DNA of 7,797 nucleotides from Sphaerochaetaceae bacterium (GTDB lineage Bacteria; Spirochaetota; Spirochaetia; Sphaerochaetales; Sphaerochaetaceae). This document shows, in pieces, positions 1-5,154 of the stretch. Below the pieces are notes generated by a model. It did no database searches, had not been told where the DNA came from, and saw only the letters and a list, made by a program, of their open reading frames with translations. The position numbers and the translations under genes were made by a program. The DNA lies in contig JAEDOD010000085.1 in the NCBI GenBank assembly GCA_016302165.1, positions 1 through 7,797 of the forward strand. The letters are read 5' to 3'. Within the stretch, counting starts at the first letter, position 1. The number at the start of each line of letters is the position of its first letter.

Positions 1-181
1 CAGCACCACCCATTCCCATCATCTTAGGATTGACAGGATTAAAGGAAGCAAGAGATTCAGCAAAGGCAATGTTCTTATTTGCCTCTATATCACTCTTAAA
101 ACCCTCTACTGTGCTATCTTCAGCAAAAGCAAAGGAACATACCAAAACAAGAACCAGAAGAATACTTATAATCTTTTTCAT
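1..181 (-). CDS. Exported protein of unknown function, N-terminal fragment (runs off left edge)
   Basis: The minus-strand reading frame begins at an ATG at 181-179 and stays open to the window edge, giving 60 complete codons. The first 20 residues are a clear signal peptide: MKK, a run of I/L/V, then CSFAFA with likely cleavage before Glu-Asp. There is no lipobox cysteine placed for lipidation, so the product is probably periplasmic or outer membrane. The mature start has an Asn-Pro-rich stretch and then MGMGGAG near the edge. Small glycine-rich motifs of that kind occur near the N-terminus of FadL-like or TraF-like outer-membrane barrel proteins, which are common in spirochaetes. That family link is inference from a very short motif. 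The ATG lies in a 4-base ATGA overlap with the stop of the upstream lipoprotein gene, so the two are probably translationally coupled and act in one process. Confidence 0.75.
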   Translation of the reverse strand, partial: MKKIISILLVLVLVCSFAFAEDSTVEGFKSDIEANKNIAFAESLASFNPVNPKMMGMGGA

Positions 182-990
182 TTTGCTTCCTCCTTATTAT
201 CACTATTGTCCATAAGGTTATTTATGAAGTCGTTAATCTTATTAGACATTCCGGATGGCACATTAGTCACAACATCCAGAAGAGAAGAAACCTGATTCAT
301 CAACTCTCCTGTCACTTCATGCATTGCATCCTCAGAATTATTCATGACATTTCCAATATTTGAAAGCACATTTTCATTGAATACAATGTTTGTGAGAGCT
401 GTAAGAACAACTACATCGCCATTAGTTATACTTTCTTTATCAGGAAGGAATCCTTTAATTTCTTTGATATCTTCATCAAAACCACTTTTAGGATCTTCGT
501 CTGCTACTGCAGCTTCTACCGCATTAAGCATTTCTTTCACTAAAGCTACAGTTCCCTGGGCAGCTTCAAGGGAAGCACCTTCTGCTTTCTTCTCAAGCTC
601 TTTTTTGATAGTTTCACTGTTGCTGCCAGACTTAACACCCAGGACAATATCAGAGATATCAGTTGGAAGAATGATGGAAGAAAACTCTGAATTGGTCAAA
701 ACTTTGTTTATTGCCGTCTGTAATTCAGGTGGCACGTCAACAGGTTTTTCGGCAATTTTAATTCCATCAGTAGAAATGGAGAAATTGCTTCCAGTAATAG
801 TTATCTTTCCATCTTCATCCTTTTTCTTTGCAGCTTCAGGCTCAGTCTGCTTTATAATACTTGCGACATAATTCTTGTCGGTACCGGCAAGATTGTTTCC
901 CATCTTTCCCATAGTTTCCACGCTTAAGTCACATCCGACGAAGACGATCAGAAGCAGAACTGATAAGAGAACAATAGAAAGTTTCTTCAT
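178..990 (-). CDS. Putative lipoprotein of unknown function, 270 aa
   Basis: I do not recognise the family. The N-terminus is a lipoprotein signal peptide: MKK, a hydrophobic run, then F-V-G-C with the lipidated cysteine at residue 20, which fits the relaxed spirochaetal lipobox. Asp follows the cysteine; whether that affects sorting in spirochaetes is unknown. The mature part has a charged segment (about 48-62), a short beta-like stretch (about 62-80, KITITG and DGIKI), then mostly alanine- and glutamate-rich predicted helices to the end, including an acidic patch near 163-178 and an Asn/Asp-rich C-terminus ending KEEAK. No catalytic motif is visible. The ATG at 990-988 is preceded by AGGAGGGG at 1002-995, a good ribosome binding site. 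It is the first gene of a two-gene unit divergent from rpsB. A structural or binding role at the cell surface or periplasm, shared with the following exported protein, is plausible but only inferred. Confidence 0.85.
   Translation of the reverse strand: MKKLSIVLLSVLLLIVFVGCDLSVETMGKMGNNLAGTDKNYVASIIKQTEPEAAKKKDEDGKITITGSNFSISTDGIKIAEKPVDVPPELQTAINKVLTNSEFSSIILPTDISDIVLGVKSGSNSETIKKELEKKAEGASLEAAQGTVALVKEMLNAVEAAVADEDPKSGFDEDIKEIKGFLPDKESITNGDVVVLTALTNIVFNENVLSNIGNVMNNSEDAMHEVTGELMNQVSSLLDVVTNVPSGMSNKINDFINNLMDNSDNKEEAK
189..195 (-). promoter_or_regulatory. Ribosome binding site of the left-edge exported gene, inside the lipoprotein gene
   Basis: On the minus strand AAGGAGG lies 7 bases before the ATG at 181. 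The same bases encode the Lys-Glu-Glu residues near the lipoprotein C-terminus. Together with the ATGA stop/start overlap, this fixes the start of the exported gene and points to translational coupling. Confidence 0.8.
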
Positions 991-1058
991 CTAACCCCTC
1001 CTATTTAAGGTTTATACATCCTTGTTTATTATTTGGACTACATCCTATAAACACCTAA

Positions 1059-1087
1059 AGTATAGTTGGAGTTTCACAAATACTCCA
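1059..1087 (-). promoter_or_regulatory. Candidate promoter of the lipoprotein unit
   Basis: Reading the minus strand, TATACT at 1064-1059 matches the sigma-70 -10 consensus at five of six positions. Exactly 17 bases upstream is TGGAGT (1087-1082), a weak -35. Transcription would start near 1052, leaving a 5' leader of about 60 bases before the ATG at 990. The weak -35 inside a palindrome suggests a regulated promoter. This is pattern matching only. Confidence 0.4.
1067..1087. repeat. Palindrome with 6-base arms, possible operator
   Basis: TGGAGT (1067-1072) and ACTCCA (1082-1087) are perfect inverted repeats separated by 9 bases (TTCACAAAT). The arm centres are 15 bases apart, and one further outer-loop pair also matches (T1074-A1080). 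The site covers the -35 and most of the spacer of the candidate minus-strand promoter. That size and placement suit a dimeric repressor. The regulator is unknown. Confidence 0.4.
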
Positions 1088-1158
1088 CATTTTTCGTAGG
1101 ATGGAAATTGTTTTTTTACATACCTTCAAATAACATAGAGTCACCTATTGTCAGCCTC

Positions 1159-1186
1159 TTGATGAAATAAAGAAATATGATGTAAT
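1159..1186 (+). promoter_or_regulatory. Candidate promoter of the rpsB-rseP operon
   Basis: TTGATG (1159-1164) matches four of six -35 bases. After a 16-base spacer, TGTAAT (1181-1186) matches five of six -10 bases and is preceded by TG-n (1178-1180), an extended -10. The predicted start is near 1193, giving a leader of about 119 bases before rpsB. A weaker alternative is TTGTTT (1108-1113), 17 bases, TAACAT (1131-1136). Either or both may be used. Confidence 0.45.
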
Positions 1187-1273
1187 CTAGTCACGGTTGC
1201 GTTGCGGCCAAATTTCCTTCCGTATGGAAGAGATATAGTGAATGGGAACCTAGCTGACCAATAGAAAATCATA

Positions 1274-1306
1274 ATGGCGGCAAGAAAAGGTTTGCGAAAG
1301 GAGTGA
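1274..1306 (+). CDS. Possible 10-codon leader ORF before rpsB
   Basis: ATG at 1274 opens a frame encoding MAARKGLRKE and ending at TGA 1304-1306, five bases before the rpsB ATG. The peptide is strongly basic, and its last codons overlap the rpsB Shine-Dalgarno sequence, so a ribosome terminating here would cover the rpsB start. No Shine-Dalgarno sequence is visible ahead of its own ATG (the preceding bases are A-rich), so it may not be translated. A frame this short can easily arise by chance. Confidence 0.2.
   Translation: MAARKGLRKE
1298..1303 (+). promoter_or_regulatory. rpsB ribosome binding site (decides the start)
   Basis: AAGGAG lies 8 bases before ATG 1312. The in-frame GTG at 1303 overlaps this motif and has no binding site of its own, so 1312 is the better start. 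The resulting N-terminus MAVVTMKSLLESGVHFGHQ also aligns with bacterial S2 proteins. Confidence 0.85.
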
Positions 1307-1311
1307 CTACT

Positions 1312-2166
1312 ATGGCAGTAGTAACAATGAAGAGCCTGTTGGAATCAGGCGTACATTTCGGCCATCAGACAAAGAGATGGAATCCAAAGATGGCTCGTTT
1401 CATCTTCACAGAGAGAAACGGAATCCACATCATCGACCTTCAGAAGACAAGTGCTTGCATCGTTGAGGCTTATGAAGCTGTAAGAGCTCAGGTCAACAAC
1501 AAGAAGCAGATTCTCTTCGTCGGTACAAAGAAGCAGGCTCAGCAGGCTATTGAAACAGAGGCAAAGAGATGCGGCATGCCTTATGTCTCCAACAGATGGC
1601 TCGGCGGTATGCTTACAAACTTCACAACAATCAAGAAGTCCGTTGCAAAGCTGAAGAAGCTTGAGAGAGAGCAGGCTGACGGAACATTCGATTCCCTCAC
1701 AAAGAAGGAAGTCGCTCTCCGCACAAAAGAAATGGCTAAGCTTGAGAAGAACCTTGGCGGTATCAAGGATATGACAAGCCTCCCAGGAGCTCTTTTTGTC
1801 ATCGATACAAAGAAGGAAGCTCTTGCTGTTGCAGAAGCAAAGAGACTTGGAATCCCTGTAATCGCAGTTGTCGATACAAACTGTGATCCTACAGATATCA
1901 CATACCCAATTCCTGGCAACGACGATGCCATCAGAGCAATCTCTCTCTTCGTTGAGATCATTGCAAATGCAGTCATCGATGCTGACAGCGATGCTGGCAT
2001 CCAGATCATCGAGTCTCTCGACGACGAAGAAGAGCTGGCTGATGCTTCCGCTCCTGTAGAAGAGAAGGACGAAGTCATTGAAGACTACTCCAACTACACT
2101 CCTGCAGAAGAGAAGGAAGAGGAAAAGGTAGAAGAAGAGGAAGAAGAGGAAATCTACACAAAGTAA
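1312..2166 (+). CDS. rpsB: 30S ribosomal protein S2
   Basis: S2 is a small-subunit protein that sits at the junction of the 30S head and body and depends on S1-region contacts for translation initiation. The 284-residue product carries the family hallmarks: GVHFGHQTKRWNPKM (13-27), RNGIHIIDLQKT (35-46), ILFVGTKKQA (67-76), NRWLGGMLTNF (94-104), LGGIKDM (148-154), ALFVIDTKKE (160-169), IPVIAVVDTNCDP (181-193) and PGNDDAIRAI (201-210). E. coli S2 is 241 residues. The extra length here is an acidic tail from about residue 236, with many glutamates, a run of seven (274-280), and an IYTK end. First gene of the operon. Ile codons here are ATC or ATT, as expected for a highly expressed gene. In many bacteria S2 represses its own operon through the leader, which could apply here. 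Confidence 0.98.
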   Translation: MAVVTMKSLLESGVHFGHQTKRWNPKMARFIFTERNGIHIIDLQKTSACIVEAYEAVRAQVNNKKQILFVGTKKQAQQAIETEAKRCGMPYVSNRWLGGMLTNFTTIKKSVAKLKKLEREQADGTFDSLTKKEVALRTKEMAKLEKNLGGIKDMTSLPGALFVIDTKKEALAVAEAKRLGIPVIAVVDTNCDPTDITYPIPGNDDAIRAISLFVEIIANAVIDADSDAGIQIIESLDDEEELADASAPVEEKDEVIEDYSNYTPAEEKEEEKVEEEEEEEIYTK

Positions 2167-2201
2167 TTTCCCTGACCGTCAACTTATAGGAGATAAAAAC
2201 T

Positions 2202-3056
2202 ATGGCAGCTATTTCAGCAGCAGATGTAAAGAAGCTCAGGGACCTCACCGGAGCTGGTATGATGGATTGCAAGAAGGCTCTCGCTCAGGCTGACGGAGAC
2301 TTCGCTGGTGCAGAGAAGATCCTTAAGGAAATGGGTCTTGCAGCAGTTGCAAAGAGACAGGATAGAGCTACAGACAACGGAAGAGTCTTCGTTGCTTCCA
2401 ACGGCAAGAAGGTTGTTATGCTCTCTCTTTCCTGTGAGACAGACTTCGTTGCCAAGAACGATGACTTCAAGAAGCTTGGTGAAGACCTCTGCTCTACAAT
2501 CCTGGAGAAGGGTTATACAGAACCAAACGATGAGCTCAAGGGTATGGTTGATGCTCTCATCGCCATCATCAAGGAGAACATGAACCTTGTTTCCTTCTCT
2601 GTTACAGATATTCCAGAGAACGGATATTGCGCTTCCTATGTACATGGCGATGGTGCAGTTGCTGTTTCCGTCATCCTCAAGGCTGACAACGCTTCTGCAT
2701 TCGAAGCTGACAGCGTCAAGGAGTTTGCACATGACCTGGCTCTCCATGCAGCTGCATACAAGCCTCAGTACCTTTCAGACAAGGTTGTTCCAAAGGAATA
2801 TGAGGAAGAGCAGCTTGGCATCTTCAGAGCTCAGGTAGCTCAGGACGAGAAGCTTGCTTCCAAGCCAGACAAGGTTAAGGAAGGCATCGTCAGAGGTAAG
2901 CTCAGCAAGCTCTACAAGGAAATCTGTTTCCTTGACCAGGCATTCGTCAAGGATGATTCCAAGAGCGTTTCCCAGGCTCTCGCAGATTGCGGAAAGGCAG
3001 TTGGAGCAAAGCTTGACCTTGTTTCCTACAGCGTAATCGTCGCAGGTCTCAAATAA
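2202..3056 (+). CDS. tsf: Translation elongation factor Ts (EF-Ts)
   Basis: EF-Ts is the nucleotide exchange factor that releases GDP from EF-Tu in the cytosol. At 284 residues it matches the E. coli length (283). The N-terminal UBA-like domain is seen in VKKLRDLTGAGMMDCKKAL (9-27), with the expected D-G-D-F helix start (31-34). It is followed by AKRQDRATDNG (50-60) and the EF-Tu-contacting core motif TDFVAKN (80-86). LHAAAYKP in the second half corresponds to the conserved histidine region that contacts EF-Tu. AGGAG at 2188-2192 lies 9 bases before the ATG. It follows rpsB by 35 bases, the usual rpsB-tsf pair. The short inverted TGAC-C-GTCA in that gap is too small to act as a terminator. 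The stop TAA overlaps the AAGGAG of frr, so read-on to frr is likely. Confidence 0.98.
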   Translation: MAAISAADVKKLRDLTGAGMMDCKKALAQADGDFAGAEKILKEMGLAAVAKRQDRATDNGRVFVASNGKKVVMLSLSCETDFVAKNDDFKKLGEDLCSTILEKGYTEPNDELKGMVDALIAIIKENMNLVSFSVTDIPENGYCASYVHGDGAVAVSVILKADNASAFEADSVKEFAHDLALHAAAYKPQYLSDKVVPKEYEEEQLGIFRAQVAQDEKLASKPDKVKEGIVRGKLSKLYKEICFLDQAFVKDDSKSVSQALADCGKAVGAKLDLVSYSVIVAGLK

Positions 3057-3065
3057 GGAGTACAC

Positions 3066-3620
3066 ATGCAGAACGTAATCAACAACTGCAGTGACAAGAT
3101 GAAGAAGAGCGTAGCCAGTCTCCAGGCTGACTACGCCCAGCTTAGGACAGGAAGAGCTTCTGCAGCTCTCTTCGACAAGATCAAGGTCGAATACTATGGT
3201 GCAGAGACTCCCCTCTCCCAGGTTGCCTCCATCTCTGTCCCTGAGGCAAGAATGGTAGTTATCCAGCCTTGGGATAAGACAGTTCTTCCTGCAATTGAGA
3301 AGGCTATCCAGAAGTCTGAGCTTGGACTTAATCCAAACAACGATGGAAAACTCATCAGAGTCAACTTCCCTGCTCTTACTGCAGACAGAAGAAAGGAGCT
3401 TGCAAAGCAGGCAAAGGCTACAGCTGAGCAGTCCAGAGTCGCTGTGAGAAATATCCGCCGCGATGCTATGGAAGAGCTTAAGAAGATGCAGAAGAACGGA
3501 GAAATCTCCGAGGACCAGCAGAAGGATGGAGAGACAAAGATCCAGAAGCTGACCGATTCAGCAATCCAGGATATCAACAAGGTTGCTGAAGCAAAAGAAA
3601 AGGAAATCATGGAGATCTGA
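3066..3620 (+). CDS. frr: Ribosome recycling factor
   Basis: RRF works with EF-G to split post-termination ribosomes. The 184-residue product is almost the same length as the E. coli protein (185). The triple-helix bundle and small beta domain are recognisable in order: LRTGRAS (26-32), KVEYYGAETPLSQVASI (40-56), IQPWD (66-70), IEKAIQKSELGLNPNNDG (77-94), LTADRRKELAK (104-114) and the helix VRNIRRDA (127-134), ending in a charged helix. The hinge arginines and the QPWD turn are intact. AAGGAG at 3055-3060 overlaps the tsf stop and lies 5 bases before the ATG. pyrH, which separates tsf and frr in proteobacteria, is missing here. Codon use remains the biased set seen in rpsB and tsf. Confidence 0.98.
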   Translation: MQNVINNCSDKMKKSVASLQADYAQLRTGRASAALFDKIKVEYYGAETPLSQVASISVPEARMVVIQPWDKTVLPAIEKAIQKSELGLNPNNDGKLIRVNFPALTADRRKELAKQAKATAEQSRVAVRNIRRDAMEELKKMQKNGEISEDQQKDGETKIQKLTDSAIQDINKVAEAKEKEIMEI

Positions 3621-3631
3621 CGAGGACTATT

Positions 3632-4318
3632 GTGAGCGAACTTGTACATCTGGCATGCATTATGGACGGCAACGGCCGTTGGGCCCAGGCAAAAGGACTG
3701 AAAAGGACAGATGGCCATAAACAGGGGGCCTATGCCGCTGAAAAGGTGGCAAAAGGGTGCATCAAGAATGGTATCAAGTTCCTCACCCTCTACTGTTTCT
3801 CTACAGAAAACTGGAGGAGACCCAAGGAAGAGGTGGATTACCTCATGGGTCTCCTTTCCCTTCAAGTCCAGGCTAACATTCCTAAATTCAATAAGCTTGG
3901 CATAAGAATACTATTTCTTGGAAATAAGGATGGGATTCCAGAGTCTTCATATAATGGAATACTTAAGGCTGTGGAAGCCACCAGGAACAATTCCATCCTT
4001 ACTGTCCAACTTGCAATAAACTATGGCGGATGGGATGAGATATCCAGGGCTGCAAATAAGGCTCTGGAAAGCGGTATAACCCATTTCTCTCCTGAAACCC
4101 TTCTTTCCTTCCTGGATAATCCTTCTGTTCCTTCACCGGACATGATTGTCCGCAGTGCCGGAGAATATAGGCTCAGCGGCTTTATGCTTCTCCAGTCAAA
4201 CTATGCAGAATTCGGTTTCTATGAAAAACTTTGGCCAGACTGGGACGAATCCATGGTAGAATTGATTCTAGAGGATTTCCATAATCGCACCAGGAAATAT
4301 GGGGGGATTAAAAATTGA
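3632..4318 (+). CDS. uppS: Undecaprenyl diphosphate synthase (cis-prenyltransferase)
   Basis: UppS adds eight isopentenyl units in cis to farnesyl diphosphate, giving the C55 carrier for peptidoglycan and surface glycans. The 228-residue product (E. coli 253) keeps the motif IMDGNGRWA (10-18) with catalytic Asp12, His29 in GHKQGA, FSTENWRRP (56-64), AINYGG (128-133), RSAGEYRLS (174-182) with the two diphosphate-binding arginines (174, 180) and Ser182, and YAEF (191-194) with Glu193 matching the metal-binding Glu213 of E. coli. Family consensus after RLS is Asn-Phe; here it is Gly-Phe, and the RTSGE motif reads RSAGE. The start is GTG with GAGG at 3622-3625; the first ATG (3661) falls inside the catalytic motif and is too late. 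The short N-terminus lacks the leader seen in E. coli. ATA codons appear from here on. Its substrates derive from the pathway that includes dxr, two genes downstream. Confidence 0.95.
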   Translation: MSELVHLACIMDGNGRWAQAKGLKRTDGHKQGAYAAEKVAKGCIKNGIKFLTLYCFSTENWRRPKEEVDYLMGLLSLQVQANIPKFNKLGIRILFLGNKDGIPESSYNGILKAVEATRNNSILTVQLAINYGGWDEISRAANKALESGITHFSPETLLSFLDNPSVPSPDMIVRSAGEYRLSGFMLLQSNYAEFGFYEKLWPDWDESMVELILEDFHNRTRKYGGIKN

Positions 4319-5154
4319 GCAGTCTACTTATCAGATGCATTACTGCAGCAGTGGCCGTTCCACTGCTTCTTGTCATTATTATACTTCTTCCTCAAATGAA
4401 TCATCTGGCCTTCTCCATTGTGATAGTGCTGGTCAATGCCATTGGAACCTTTGAGCTCCACAACAATATTCTCAGGAAAAAGATAGATGTTCCATTTACA
4501 GGTTATCTGGCCATACTTCTACCAATTGTGGAACTTATAAACAGTTACACCATCAAGAACGATGAACTTACCATTTTCCTTCTGCTGTGCTTCCTCGGTT
4601 TCGCTTTCTTTGTGGAAGTGATCCATGGAGCAAAAGACAACTTCAGCCACTCTCTGGAAAGAATAGGCGCTACAGCACTTACATTGTGCTACCCTAGCCT
4701 CTTCATGATATATGGAATCAAGCTTTCCTTCCTTTATCCAGGACCTAACGCAATCATAGTCTTCCTGGCTATCGTCTTCGGTTCAGACACTTCCGCCTAC
4801 TTTACCGGAATGTTATTCGGAAAGAACAACAAGGGATATGTAAAGTGTTCACCAAACAAGTCCATTGCAGGCTTTATCGGTGGAACAATCGGAATCTCTC
4901 TGATTCTCTCCATTCTCATTGCCATATTCCCTTCAATGCTTCCCCTTACTCCTCCTTCCATGTTCCTTCTTGCTCTTGCCACTTCTATATTCGGAACCTT
5001 TGGAGATCTCTTTGAATCCATGCTCAAGAGATCCGCAGGTGTGAAGGATTCAGGGATTGCTGTACCAGGTAGAGGTGGCATGCTGGACTGCATTGACTCC
5101 ATTTCAGTTGCCATTCCAATCTATGTCCTTCTTCTTCAGATGATGGTGCTGTAA
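4315..5154 (+). CDS. cdsA: Phosphatidate cytidylyltransferase (CDP-diacylglycerol synthase)
   Basis: CdsA makes CDP-diacylglycerol from phosphatidic acid and CTP in the inner membrane, the branch point of phospholipid synthesis. The 279 residues form several hydrophobic segments (about 9-25, 31-45, 63-79, 86-102, 118-140, 146-165, 187-206, 214-229, 263-278). The C-terminal family signature is present: SMLKR (235-239), KDSG (244-247), PGRGGMLDCIDS (251-262), with the metal-binding D258 and D261. Upstream are the D158-T-S-A-Y segment and SPNKSIAGFIGG (179-190). The common signature reads PGHGG and D-R-x-D; here His is Arg253 and the Arg is Cys259. The start is TTG at 4315, overlapping the uppS stop by four bases (TTGA), with GGGGGG at 4301-4306 as a probable binding site, so expression is probably coupled and low. 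Overall fold and context make the call secure. Confidence 0.92.
   Translation: MSSLLIRCITAAVAVPLLLVIIILLPQMNHLAFSIVIVLVNAIGTFELHNNILRKKIDVPFTGYLAILLPIVELINSYTIKNDELTIFLLLCFLGFAFFVEVIHGAKDNFSHSLERIGATALTLCYPSLFMIYGIKLSFLYPGPNAIIVFLAIVFGSDTSAYFTGMLFGKNNKGYVKCSPNKSIAGFIGGTIGISLILSILIAIFPSMLPLTPPSMFLLALATSIFGTFGDLFESMLKRSAGVKDSGIAVPGRGGMLDCIDSISVAIPIYVLLLQMMVL

Larger units (their letters stand above)
991..1311. other. Divergent intergenic region between the lipoprotein unit and the rpsB operon
   Basis: This 321-base stretch contains no protein gene of ordinary size. Its left part carries the ribosome binding site, a candidate promoter and a palindrome for the minus-strand lipoprotein unit. Its right part carries a candidate rpsB promoter and a leader of about 120 bases. 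An 8-base direct repeat TACATCCT (1015-1022 and 1039-1046) and a 7-base inverted pair CATCCTA/TAGGATG (1041-1047, 1097-1103) are present; both could be chance in this AT-rich DNA. No tRNA, riboswitch or strong intrinsic terminator is apparent. Confidence 0.7.

Noticed and set aside
344..871. Open frame of 175 codons on the + strand opposite the lipoprotein gene
   Set aside because: It is serine-rich and low in complexity, with no binding site. It is the antisense shadow of a gene with a clear signal peptide and start.
1015..1046. Direct repeat TACATCCT as regulator binding sites
   Set aside because: Two 8-base copies in AT-rich leader DNA are not enough without conservation data, and no third copy is seen nearby.
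1217..1230. CTTCC/GGAAG hairpin as a riboswitch or attenuator
   Set aside because: A five-pair stem alone with no T-tract or known aptamer motif is too weak to call.
1303..1311. GTG at 1303 as the rpsB start, adding Met-Thr-Thr
   Set aside because: The GTG overlaps the AAGGAG motif that serves ATG 1312, has no binding site of its own, and adds residues not seen at the start of S2 proteins.
1581..2078. Open frame of 165 codons on the minus strand opposite rpsB
   Set aside because: Its serine and phenylalanine runs come from the reverse of Glu/Lys-rich S2 codons; it is a shadow.
2170..2185. TGAC-C-GTCA palindrome between rpsB and tsf as a terminator or operator
   Set aside because: Four-base arms occur often by chance, there is no T-tract, and rpsB and tsf are normally co-transcribed.
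3194..3865. Open frame of 223 codons on the minus strand across frr and uppS
   Set aside because: It spans two certain conserved genes in antisense and has no recognisable motif or start signal.
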